Shown: in pieces, positions 1 to 6,712 of the stretch
Layout: every line of letters begins with the position of its first letter
How positions within the stretch are numbered: position 1 is the first letter of the stretch
Source: Anaerolineales bacterium Chloro_02
Lineage (GTDB): Bacteria > Chloroflexota > Anaerolineae > Anaerolineales > Anaerolineaceae
Assembly: GCA_001603765.1 (NCBI GenBank)
Contig: LUZV01000204.1
Location: forward strand, 1-10,650
DNA length: 10,650 bases
Direction of reading: 5' to 3'
Made by a program: the position numbers and the translations under genes
The notes under the pieces: model-generated
The model's input: only the letters and a program-made list of their open reading frames with translations
What the model was told of the DNA's origin: nothing
The model's database searches: none

Positions 1-600
1 GCCCTTGACGTCCTCGAAATCGGCGTCTTCCGGCCTCGCGCCGCCGTTCCAGATGGAGTTCGGATCGATCTTAAAGGGAGAAATGTCCGAGCGGCCGTTC
101 AAAAATTCCACCACTTCGGACAGGTGGTTGACGGGCCGCACCGCAACGGAATCGATCACCGCCGCCTCGCGGGCGTTTTCAGCGGGCACGATCAGGTCGC
201 ACCGGCCGCGGTCCCGCGCCTGCACGGCCATGGAGAGGCACCCGGAAACCGGCTTCACCCGGCCGTCCAGCGCCAGCTCTCCGGCCAGCACCATCGATTC
301 GGCCTTCGTGGAATTGACCACCCCCAGGGCGGACAGGATCCCCACCGCAATGGGCAGATCGAACCCCGATCCTTCCTTTTTGATGTGCGCGGGAGCCAGG
401 TTTACGGTGATGCGGTCCATCGGAAACGGATAGCCGCTGTTTTGCAGCGCCGCCTTCACCCGGTCCTTGCTTTCCCGGACGATATTATCCGGCAACCCCA
501 CCGTCGCGAAATAGGGCAGGCCCGCCGAGATATCGACTTCCACCTCGACCGGTATGGCATCGATGCCCAGGAGCGAGCAGGTGTAGGTTTTGGCAATCAT
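1..600 (-). CDS. yifB: YifB/ComM-family Mg-chelatase-like AAA+ protein, N-terminal 200 codons (runs off left edge)
   Basis: An open frame starts at the ATG at 600 and continues without a stop to base 1, so only the N-terminal 200 residues are visible. The protein begins MIAKTYTCSLLGIDAIPVEV and carries the family's N-terminal ChlI/Lon-protease-like fold: GLPYFATVGLPDNIVRESKD near residues 28-47, APAHIKKEGSGFDLPIAVGI around 73-92, and AESMVLAGELALDGRVKPVSG around 104-124. The AAA+ ATPase module and the C-terminal Mg-chelatase domain expected for this ~500-residue family would lie outside the window. In naturally competent bacteria ComM acts as a hexameric helicase in branch migration during transformation; in others its role is unclear. 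There is no strong Shine-Dalgarno sequence (GAGAG lies ~11 nt upstream). A decayed partial copy of this gene lies at 4262-4503 on the same strand. Confidence 0.93.
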   Translation of the reverse strand, partial: MIAKTYTCSLLGIDAIPVEVEVDISAGLPYFATVGLPDNIVRESKDRVKAALQNSGYPFPMDRITVNLAPAHIKKEGSGFDLPIAVGILSALGVVNSTKAESMVLAGELALDGRVKPVSGCLSMAVQARDRGRCDLIVPAENAREAAVIDSVAVRPVNHLSEVVEFLNGRSDISPFKIDPNSIWNGGARPEDADFEDVKG

Positions 601-651
601 CCGGAAGCGGCTCTCGTGACGGGAATTGATAATGTGTCCGAATTGGCGGCC

Positions 652-681
652 ATTATTGACACAGATGGGAGCCGATGGCAA
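652..681 (-). promoter_or_regulatory. Candidate sigma70-type promoter for yifB
   Basis: On the minus strand TTGCCA (681-676) is followed after 18 nt by AATAAT (657-652). Each differs from the consensus hexamer at one position. The -10 lies about 50 bp upstream of the yifB ATG at 600. This is pattern matching by eye only. Confidence 0.35.
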
Positions 682-720
682 CAGACTTCGGGAAAGACTT
701 GATGGGATCGAAACGATGCT

Positions 721-748
721 TGAAAACGTGGGGGCGCTTGGCCCCCAC
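721..748 (-). terminator. Rho-independent terminator of the alpha/beta hydrolase gene
   Basis: On the minus strand an 8-bp perfect stem, GTGGGGGC (748-741) pairing with GCCCCCAC (735-728), closes a 5-nt loop. It is followed by C-GTTTTC-type sequence with four T residues (726-723). It begins about 20 bp after the hydrolase stop codon and separates that gene from yifB. Confidence 0.7.
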
Positions 749-767
749 TCACAATGTTCCAGGCCGG

Positions 768-2054
768 CTATTTGAATACCTCGTCCAGCCAGTCGAAGAG
801 CACCTGGCCCACCAGGCTGCGGTTTTCCATGACGCAGTGATTGCTCGCGCCTTCCGCGGAGGGCGTGACGACCATTTTTTTCAAAGGATTTGGGAAGTTG
901 TCCATAGCCAATTTTTGCTGCCGCTGCACCTCGCTGCTCTTGTATTCCCCCTCGCCCACGATGACCAGGGCGGGGACGGCGATCCGGGCCGGGTCGAACG
1001 TGTTGCCTTTGTTGGCCTCGATCAGCATCTCGGGCTTGTCCGGGGGCACTCCGTAGCGCCAGCAGATAGCCCTGACCACGCCGGCGTGAAAGGAAGACCA
1101 CGACGCGCGATCTTGTGCGGTCGCCACGGCCGCCGGCATGGTAGCGAACAGCGCATGGGCGTCGACCACGGCGGAATTCATGGCGATCGCTTTGATGCGG
1201 GGATCGTGCATGGCGGCCTGAGGCACGAACAGGCCCCCGCCGCTGAAGCCGTAGACGGCCAACCGCCGGGGATCGACGTCCGGGCGGCTGAGAACGTAGT
1301 CAACCAGCGCTTTCATGGGCACATTGGTATCCGTTCGGAAGACCTTGCCTTCCAGGGGCAGGAGTCCCTGGCCGGGCAGGTCCACGGTGATGAAATTATA
1401 TCCGCGCTCGAAGGCCTGAGGGGCGATATAGTAGAACAGATCTTCGGCGAAGGTTTCGCCCCCGCCGATCATAATCAGGGACTTGGCGGGTTTGGCGCCT
1501 GCGGCGGCCTTGCGGAAATAGCACGGCAACACGGTGCCTTCAAAAGGGATTGCAATGGTTTCAACGGGAGGTTCGAGAAAAGAGCCCGCCTTTTGGAAAA
1601 GGCGGCGCGCCTTGAGCCCTCTTTCCTTGAACACGGGATTATCCGGCGGCATGGAGATCAGAGAAATGCGATAGTAGTCTGCAGCGCGCAGAAGCTGATC
1701 GCGGCCGCTTATCATGTGGCCTGCGGCGAGAGATTTTTCGCCGCGCGCCTCGGCGAGACGCGCCAGTTCGAACCACTGTTGCTGCCAGCTCGCCGCGTCG
1801 CCGTCCTTGATATGCGAAGCGGCGTAAAACGCCTCGCCGATCTCGGCTCCCCCGTTCACCGTTGCGCCCAGGACCAGGTTGCCGAAATGGAAATCCATGT
1901 CCCCTTCTTTGAAAAAGTAGTTGAAGGTCGTCGCATGCGCATCGAAAACCTTCTTGCCGTCAGAGGCCGCTGCAGGTACCGCTGCGATACCGGCCAGGAT
2001 GAAAAACAGAATACCCGCCAACACGATAGGTTTACTGAGGCTGCGCTGCTTCAT
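768..2054 (-). CDS. Exported alpha/beta-hydrolase (FrsA/DUF1100-like esterase or acyl-hydrolase)
   Basis: A 428-residue protein. I chose the ATG at 2054 rather than the in-frame ATG at 2096 because it is preceded by GGAGA ~10 nt upstream and leads directly into a signal peptide: basic MKQRSLSKP, hydrophobic core 10-26, AAA-S cleavage near 30. A mostly helical region (about 35-165) precedes the hydrolase fold, as in FrsA-like and dihydropseudooxynicotine-hydrolase-type enzymes. Visible elements are an oxyanion-region IGGGET (196-201), a VDLPGQG segment (224-230), the nucleophile elbow GFSGGG with Ser271, and the catalytic His406 in SNHC. The acid position falls in VGEGE (366-370), so the acid may be Glu rather than Asp. 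It is probably periplasmic and cleaves an ester or C-C bond; the substrate cannot be read from sequence. It has its own terminator at 721-748 and no operon partner. Confidence 0.88.
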   Translation of the reverse strand: MKQRSLSKPIVLAGILFFILAGIAAVPAAASDGKKVFDAHATTFNYFFKEGDMDFHFGNLVLGATVNGGAEIGEAFYAASHIKDGDAASWQQQWFELARLAEARGEKSLAAGHMISGRDQLLRAADYYRISLISMPPDNPVFKERGLKARRLFQKAGSFLEPPVETIAIPFEGTVLPCYFRKAAAGAKPAKSLIMIGGGETFAEDLFYYIAPQAFERGYNFITVDLPGQGLLPLEGKVFRTDTNVPMKALVDYVLSRPDVDPRRLAVYGFSGGGLFVPQAAMHDPRIKAIAMNSAVVDAHALFATMPAAVATAQDRASWSSFHAGVVRAICWRYGVPPDKPEMLIEANKGNTFDPARIAVPALVIVGEGEYKSSEVQRQQKLAMDNFPNPLKKMVVTPSAEGASNHCVMENRSLVGQVLFDWLDEVFK

Positions 2055-2234
2055 ACGGAAATCATCTCCATTGGGGCATTTAACGGTCGAATCCATCGTC
2101 AGTATTTGCGAAAACTATTGGGAGGCGTCACGGCCCGGCGCGCCCATTGCGAAAGCATTTCCCGGTTCATGAGTCCAGTTATAGAATCGTCAACTTCCGG
2201 AAATACATGATGCAAAGATGGTGGGGGGCGTTCC

Positions 2235-2272
2235 AAAAAATCGGGCCGGCCCCGGTGCTTCGTTGGCCGGCC
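2235..2272 (-). terminator. Rho-independent terminator downstream of the Vat-like acetyltransferase gene
   Basis: On the minus strand two GGCCGGCC arms (2272-2265 and 2251-2244) form an 8-bp stem around a 13-nt loop. CGA and then six T residues (2240-2235) follow. It lies ~70 bp beyond the acetyltransferase stop and ~180 bp upstream of the hydrolase start, so those two genes are probably separate transcription units. Each arm is itself palindromic, so alternative pairings are possible. Confidence 0.6.
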
Positions 2273-2343
2273 TCTTGCGCTTCGTGCAAAGGGAACAGAA
2301 AGCATCCCGGACAACGGGTATCCGGGCCGCTTGCCGAGAAGCG

Positions 2344-3006
2344 TTACGGGATCGACCCACCGCATCGCCCGCCCGCGGCGTGTGCTTTCAGCCGTTCGAT
2401 ATCGCCGGATAGGATGATTTCCAAATTCCGCTGGATTTCTTCAATCGGCCAGTCCCACCACCGAAGGGCCAGCAGGTAGGAAACGACCTCCTCAGAAAAC
2501 CGCCGGCGAATGAACCGGGCAGGCATGCCCCCCACGATGGCGTAGGCGGGAACGTCTTTTGTTACGACGGCGCGGGTCGCGACAATTGCCCCGTCGCCGA
2601 CCGTTACCCCCGCCGAAATCAACGCTTCACTGCCTATCCACACGTCGTTGCCGATCACGATGTCCCCTCGATTGTCCCAAGCTTGCGCGGGTGACATATC
2701 GTGGTTCCACTCGTCCCCGAACAACGGAAAGGGATAGGTCGAAAAAGACAAAAGCGTGTGATTGCCGCCGTTCATCAGGAACTTCGCTCCGCAGCCGATG
2801 GAGCAGAATTTCCCGATGACGAGGCGATCTCCGTTGACCGGATAATGATGGAAAACGTTGTTTTTCAGGAAATCGCGCGGGTCGCGCACCGGGTCGTTAT
2901 AGATCGTATAATCGCCGACGACCACACCGGGGCTTTCGACGACGTTCTTGAGATAAACCGTCTGCCTGTGGCCGGGACGAGGATAGACTCTATCCGAATG
3001 GGGCAT
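2344..3006 (-). CDS. Vat-family/xenobiotic O-acetyltransferase (left-handed beta-helix, streptogramin A acetyltransferase-like)
   Basis: A 220-residue protein of the usual length for Vat/CatB-type xenobiotic acetyltransferases, which transfer acetyl from acetyl-CoA to a hydroxyl of drugs such as group A streptogramins. Family signatures are YLKNVVESPGVVVGDYTIY (18-36), FHHYP (52-56), GKFCSIGCGAKFLMNGGNH (65-83) with the catalytic-histidine equivalent His83, STYPFPLFGDEW (89-100), the hexapeptide-repeat coil IVIGNDVWIGSEALISAGVTV (117-137), VGGMPARFIRRRF (158-170) and RWWDWPIEEI (182-191). The arrangement closely matches Vat proteins from resistance plasmids, but environmental bacteria carry many chromosomal homologues whose true substrates are unknown. 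The start has a weak AAGGG about 11 nt upstream. The protein is cytoplasmic with no signal peptide. The exact acceptor is inference. Confidence 0.9.
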   Translation of the reverse strand: MPHSDRVYPRPGHRQTVYLKNVVESPGVVVGDYTIYNDPVRDPRDFLKNNVFHHYPVNGDRLVIGKFCSIGCGAKFLMNGGNHTLLSFSTYPFPLFGDEWNHDMSPAQAWDNRGDIVIGNDVWIGSEALISAGVTVGDGAIVATRAVVTKDVPAYAIVGGMPARFIRRRFSEEVVSYLLALRWWDWPIEEIQRNLEIILSGDIERLKAHAAGGRCGGSIP

Positions 3007-3114
3007 AATGGAAGTACCCTTCTACTTTTAATTCGCCGAATCGAAATCAACGCGAACAGATGAATATCCCCGCTTGGACAATGAATGGGAGCTTCCAGAC
3101 TATCTCTTACCTTC

Positions 3115-3148
3115 GGCACGGGCAACGAAAAGAGACGATGCCCGTGCC
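3115..3148. repeat. 10-bp perfect inverted repeat (hairpin) between dsrC-like and vat-like genes
   Basis: GGCACGGGCA at 3115-3124 and TGCCCGTGCC at 3139-3148 are exact reverse complements around a 14-nt A/G-rich loop. The hairpin starts 43 bp after the stop of the DsrC-like gene. It has no T-run on either strand, so it is not a textbook intrinsic terminator. It could stabilise the 3' end of the DsrC-like mRNA or act as a weak terminator. Confidence 0.5.
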
Positions 3149-3190
3149 CCCTCGTGTCGGCCACCGGGTTCGGCCGGGCGCCCCAATCCC

Positions 3191-3847
3191 CTATCGCTGC
3201 CGCAGGCCGGAGATCTTAACCGCTCCCCTGTGATACCCGGAAGGAAACAGCCTCCCCATATCCTCCAGCTCCAAGCCGTTTTTCTCGCACGTCTCGTACA
3301 CCGTCGGGACATTTCCCGTGGTTCCGAATTGATCCCGCAGATACTTAATCACCTTCCAATGCTCGTCCGTAAGCTCCTCAACGCCCATTTCCCTGGCTTT
3401 GAAGACGGCGTACTCCTCATCCCAGTCCTCGGGATATAAGAGAAATCCCCTGTAGTTTATCCGATAAACCCTTTCGCGCAATGGAATTTTGGCCGCACTC
3501 ATTCTCGCAACCGGCAACCAGGATGAATGAACCTGTTCTTCCAGGTACGTGAGACCGGCGAGCTTGCAGACCCCCCGCAGGTAACCGGTGGGGAACAGCC
3601 TCTTCATGTTCGCCAGTCGAAGCCCGCAATGTTTTCCCACCTCATGCACCATGGGACATTGCCCCGTCTGGTTGAATTGGGTTCGGACGTACGTGACGAC
3701 GCACCAGTGGTCTTCGGTCAAACCGCCGGCGATGCCGAGACCGGGCGCTATGGCCTGAGCGAAATCCGCGTCCCACTTTTGTGGCTCCACCAGGAAACCA
3801 TTTGCATCGACTTCGAATTTCTTGGTTTCGGTTTCAATGGTTGGCAT
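3191..3847 (-). CDS. Tandem DsrC/TusE-domain protein lacking the C-terminal cysteine arm
   Basis: A 218-residue protein made of two DsrC/TusE-like domains, each close to the ~105 residues of a normal DsrC. The ATG at 3847 is chosen because AGGAG sits 8 nt upstream; the ATG at 3877 has no such site. Domain 1 (about 5-101) has FEVDANGFLVEPQKWD, LTEDHW, and FPTGYLRGVCKLAGL with Cys94. Domain 2 (about 127-216) has YRINYRGFLLYPEDWD, LTDEHWKVIKYLRDQFGTTG, and FPSGYHRGAVKISGL, with Val210 at the Cys94-equivalent position. Canonical DsrC ends in a flexible arm bearing two cysteines that carry sulfur as a trisulfide between sulfite reductase and the DsrMKJOP complex. Here the domain-1 arm runs into a linker without the second cysteine, and domain 2 ends GLRQR. 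Loss of trisulfide chemistry and a regulatory or binding role are inference. It stands alone, with no dsr or tus genes nearby. Confidence 0.88.
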   Translation of the reverse strand: MPTIETETKKFEVDANGFLVEPQKWDADFAQAIAPGLGIAGGLTEDHWCVVTYVRTQFNQTGQCPMVHEVGKHCGLRLANMKRLFPTGYLRGVCKLAGLTYLEEQVHSSWLPVARMSAAKIPLRERVYRINYRGFLLYPEDWDEEYAVFKAREMGVEELTDEHWKVIKYLRDQFGTTGNVPTVYETCEKNGLELEDMGRLFPSGYHRGAVKISGLRQR

Positions 3848-4261
3848 GGCGTACGCTCCTTTCATCGCCGGCATCATGCAGGCGAATCCGAAGTGACAGG
3901 GGCATGGAACCTCTCTCTACCAGCAACGATTGAATCTAATTTTCACCTGTACTGCAGGGAAGAAGCGCAATTTTAGGATTCACAGGACGATCTAGCCATA
4001 AGGTGTGCACACGACCACAAGGTAAACATTTGGCTCGTTGGCAGCATTGTCAAGCGAAAATCGAGAAAAAAAGCACAAATGTTTGCAAAGTGGCCTTCAC
4101 ACGGCTGGGAATGCCGTTTTCTGGAGCAAAATCCTCATGGTGTGCGGAGGGCGCCCCCTGGTTTGCCGGTTGGTCCAGGGGAGGCCCTGCCACCGGTTCT
4201 CTTGATTCATCTATCGCTGTTTGGCAAAAGGGATCAGGGATCAAACGGCCTGGTGCCAAGG
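3848..4261. other. Gene-free stretch upstream of the DsrC-like gene, with a possible promoter
   Basis: I see no convincing gene here. On the minus strand a perfect TTGACA (4053-4048) is followed after 17 nt by the poor -10 AATGTT (4030-4025), which could drive the DsrC-like gene ~180 bp downstream. A 9-bp inverted repeat, AAACATTTG (4024-4032) and CAAATGTTT (4076-4084), brackets this candidate promoter with 43 bp between the arms and could be an operator. The remainder is unremarkable until the yifB relic starts near 4262. Confidence 0.4.
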
Positions 4262-4503
4262 GCGTGCTCGAAATCGGCATCCTCTGTCCGTCCAGCACCA
4301 TCGATTCGTCCTTCGCGGAAGTGACCACCTCCAGGGCGGACAGGATCCCTAGCGCAATAGGCGGGTCGAACCTCGACCCTTCCTTTTTGATGTGTGCGGG
4401 GACGAGGTCTACGGTGATGCGGTCCGTCGGAAACGCCGCTGTTTTGCAGCGCAGCCTTCGTCCGGTCCACGCTTTCCCGGACGATATCGTCCGGTAACCC
4501 CAA
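4262..4503 (-). pseudogene. yifB: Decayed partial copy of yifB/comM N-terminal region
   Basis: This segment aligns base by base with the intact yifB at about 14-502, in the same orientation. It keeps long identical runs such as TCCTTTTTGATGTG and GCTGTTTTGCAGCGC. Read from 4503 down it encodes GLPDDIVRESVDRTKAALQN, then a 5-nt deletion shifts frame. The next frame reads ITVDLVPAHIKKEG through AKDESMVLDGQ. A deletion of about 249 bp relative to the intact gene (its bases ~28-276), with a 2-nt insertion, then joins to EDADFEHA. The first ~32 codons and everything after residue ~197 are missing, so it cannot make a functional protein. Homology stops abruptly at 4503, only 40 bp from the stop codon of the OLD nuclease gene. 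Confidence 0.88.
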
Positions 4504-4542
4504 GTGACAGAGTTACCTGGGCCACACGCGGAGCACCACTCC

Positions 4543-6378
4543 TTACTGCATCATTTCATTTATCTTAACAAACCACCCTCTTACTTCCTCATAGCATCGA
4601 AGCTCTTTCAGGTGAGCCTTGTCTATTCTGTTTGCCCCGTTAGCGATGTCGAACTTTATGATTATAGGTCGAAGAGTCTTTTGAGTCTTCACTACCTTAA
4701 CCACGTCCGTCTGATCCCAAATGTCTACCCAATTCGGATCCCCAAAATCGACAATGTCGGTGGGTAAAGTAAAGATGCTTTTTACTACTGCCGGATGGGC
4801 GTAATTCTCGATTGTCCTCTTTGCTGTGAGGCAACCGCAGGAGCCATCACCCCGAGCATTCACTTCATCACAGCAGCACTGGTATTTGCAGTCGTCGTCC
4901 CGATCGTAAAGATGAAATTCGGTCTTCCCGAGTTTCCGCAGATAGTCGTTGGTGACCCAGTGTGCGAGAATGCTCCCTCCCAGGGGAATTATCAAAACCC
5001 GTGGATCGGATTCGAGATCGACATCAACATCCTCGACGCAGGTACGGCAAAGATTCTTCATGAAGGCTACATCGGTCGGGCCTTCTACGCAGACGATCAC
5101 TTTCAGCTGGTCTATGTTGTCGGGCAACAGGCTCGGGAGCATGCCTAGTTCATCAGCGATTTGGTAGAGAATCTCTTCGCTGCCAAAATCAACTTTTACC
5201 TTATTTCCGTCATGGTGGATGTAGCGCAGATTATCAACGTTGATGAGTCCGGCGAGGGATGGACTGTGGGTTGTCAGAAAAACCTGGCAGGGCGTTTCTG
5301 AGCTCAGCACTTTGAGGGCTTCAATTAGCTTGGTCTGCCAGTCTGGATGTTGGGATGTTTCCGGTTCCTCGATGGCATAGATGACTGTGGGTGAATCCTT
5401 TTCCAACTTTTTTCTCTCTGCTTCAGCACGGAAAAAGTTGATTAGGACCAAACGCCTGACTCCGCTCCCTCTTTTATTGAGGGGAATGCCATCATCGCTA
5501 ATCAGGTCGAACGTAAAAATGGAGTCCCACTTTAGGTCAGAAGCAAAGTCCGGTCTCAGATCGGAGGCAATTTCGGGGTTCATCTCTCGGAGCTTTTCAA
5601 CCGTCCTCTGGGAAATTTCTACCAGCTTCTGCTGAACCTGCTCCTCAATGGCTTTCAGTTCGCTTTCTATGCCTTTGAGGACCTGCTTTGTTGCCGCCTT
5701 CATGGGGTTTTGTACTTCACTGTCCTTATCGACATTTTTTCTGTCCGACTGGAACAAAGCATAAATTGGAAAATATTTGGTAATCTGCCCGTAGATTGTT
5801 CTTGTATCTTCTTTGTTTATTTCGATGAGTATCTCGTCAAGCTGCATGGATGGCCTCTGGGTTTCCCTGATCTCTCGCCTGATCTCGGAACTTATGGTCG
5901 CATTGTACCGAGACGTTTCAATTCCCAATTCATTGGCCAGTTTTTTTAGGTCGGAAATTCTCAGGGACAGAAGTTCCTTAAGTCTATCGTTTACAGGGTG
6001 GTAAGCATTGATGAAAATCTTGGCGGTCGATTTGGTTTTCAAAGGCTTGTAATATTTCCTGACTTCGAAGAACCCATCCTTATTCAGGAGCAGCTCGTCC
6101 CGGAGTGACGTCTTAACCTCCGCATCGATGATCAACTCGTCCGGAAAATCATCGAAGACAATTCCGATCATTATTTCGCTTCCCTCTGTGGCACCAGAAC
6201 TGAGATCGCTGCCGTCCATTTTGATGACGCCGCCTTCGAAAAAGATATCAAGCGCTTCCAGTATCGTTGATTTCCCGACATCGTTCTTCCCAATAAAAGC
6301 GGTAAGATCATCGAAGTCTATTCTGGTGAATTCTTTATATGTTCTGAAATTTTCAAGAAGTAGTTGTTTGACTTTCAT
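4543..6378 (-). CDS. OLD-family ATP-dependent endonuclease (ABC-type ATPase + TOPRIM)
   Basis: A 611-residue protein with a strong start (AGGAGGG directly upstream of ATG 6378). The N-terminal SMC/ABC-like ATPase has Walker A GKNDVGKST (30-38), a coiled-coil-prone insert (about 130-265), the signature-type KRGSGVRRL (302-310), Walker B VIYAIEEPE (332-340) and the switch His in TTHSPS (369-374). The C-terminal TOPRIM domain follows, with Glu432 in CVEGPTD and the acidic LYDRDDD (490-496), then KRTIENYAHP (520-529). OLD nucleases cut or nick DNA and several act in phage defence, either alone or as GajA with the helicase GajB. No GajB/UvrD gene is adjacent, so this looks like a standalone OLD protein. 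Unusual features are a cysteine cluster next to the acidic motif (Cys497, 501, 502, 503, 514, 516, plus Cys444-x-x-Cys447) and visibly lower GC than its neighbours, which suggests transfer. Confidence 0.92.
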   Translation of the reverse strand: MKVKQLLLENFRTYKEFTRIDFDDLTAFIGKNDVGKSTILEALDIFFEGGVIKMDGSDLSSGATEGSEIMIGIVFDDFPDELIIDAEVKTSLRDELLLNKDGFFEVRKYYKPLKTKSTAKIFINAYHPVNDRLKELLSLRISDLKKLANELGIETSRYNATISSEIRREIRETQRPSMQLDEILIEINKEDTRTIYGQITKYFPIYALFQSDRKNVDKDSEVQNPMKAATKQVLKGIESELKAIEEQVQQKLVEISQRTVEKLREMNPEIASDLRPDFASDLKWDSIFTFDLISDDGIPLNKRGSGVRRLVLINFFRAEAERKKLEKDSPTVIYAIEEPETSQHPDWQTKLIEALKVLSSETPCQVFLTTHSPSLAGLINVDNLRYIHHDGNKVKVDFGSEEILYQIADELGMLPSLLPDNIDQLKVIVCVEGPTDVAFMKNLCRTCVEDVDVDLESDPRVLIIPLGGSILAHWVTNDYLRKLGKTEFHLYDRDDDCKYQCCCDEVNARGDGSCGCLTAKRTIENYAHPAVVKSIFTLPTDIVDFGDPNWVDIWDQTDVVKVVKTQKTLRPIIIKFDIANGANRIDKAHLKELRCYEEVRGWFVKINEMMQ

Positions 6379-6547
6379 GGTTCCCTCCTAGCTAAGAAAA
6401 ATATGGTGAAAATAAAATCAAGAATGAGGGCTTGCAACTAAGTGATAAAAGTACTTCTCTCAGTCATTTGTCGTAGCATTGTTACTCAATGTGATTGTCC
6501 AGCACTTCCGAACATCTGTCGCGCTCTGCTGGGCAAGATTTGACCCC
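6379..6547. other. Gene-free AT-rich stretch upstream of the OLD nuclease gene
   Basis: Apart from the candidate promoter at 6409-6437 I see no gene. A 62-codon open frame across 6460-6648 has no family resemblance or ribosome binding site and overlaps the repeat element starting at 6548. Next to that element, GCAAGATTTGACCCCGTCTTGC (6532-6553) has outer ends that pair imperfectly (GCAAGA with TCTTGC). Confidence 0.4.
6409..6437 (-). promoter_or_regulatory. Candidate sigma70-type promoter of the OLD nuclease gene
   Basis: On the minus strand TTGCAA (6437-6432), 17 nt, then TATTTT (6414-6409), about 30 bp upstream of the start codon and just ahead of the AGGAGGG ribosome binding site. Each hexamer matches consensus at 4 of 6 positions. 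The region is AT-rich, so chance matches are likely. Confidence 0.35.
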
Positions 6548-6696
6548 GTCTTGCATTGTGATGTATCCATCCCGTAACCTAGGGTAGCCCGCTGTCGATG
6601 GCAGCAGGACATACAGTGATAAAAGATCAGCAAAAATTCAATGTGCAACAGTCTGAGTATGTTCTAGCCAGCATCGAACGATACCACAATACAGGA
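6548..6696. repeat. MITE-like ~150-bp element, copy A (degenerate terminal inverted repeats)
   Basis: The left end GTCTTGCATTGTGA (6548-6561) and right end TACCACAATACAGGA (6682-6696) are imperfect inverted repeats. The whole unit aligns in the same orientation with 7207-7360. The best blocks are CAGCAGGACATACAGTGATA (15 of 20 bases shared) and AAAAATTCAATGTGCAACAGTCTGA at 6632-6656 (20 of 25 shared). It ends 17 bp beyond the DUF4019 stop codon. It carries no transposase, so any movement would have been in trans. Confidence 0.55.
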
Positions 6697-6712
6697 TGGT
6701 CCATACCTGTTT

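Noticed and set aside
675..2210. 511-codon plus-strand open frame opposite the hydrolase gene
   Set aside because: It is a GC-rich antisense shadow: the minus strand encodes a coherent signal peptide and hydrolase motifs, while the plus frame has low-complexity His/Arg/Gly composition and matches no family.
2099..2365. 88-codon minus-strand open frame between the acetyltransferase and hydrolase genes
   Set aside because: It overlaps the end of the acetyltransferase gene, runs through the probable terminator at 2235-2272, and shows no ribosome binding site or family motif.
4543..6378. Gabija system (GajA + GajB)
   Set aside because: The OLD protein could resemble GajA, but no UvrD-like helicase lies within 500 bp on either side; the flanks are a pseudogene and an intergenic repeat.
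6460..6648. 62-codon minus-strand open frame upstream of the OLD gene
   Set aside because: Half of it is repeat copy A in a frame that does not correspond to any frame used in copy B; no ribosome binding site or family resemblance.
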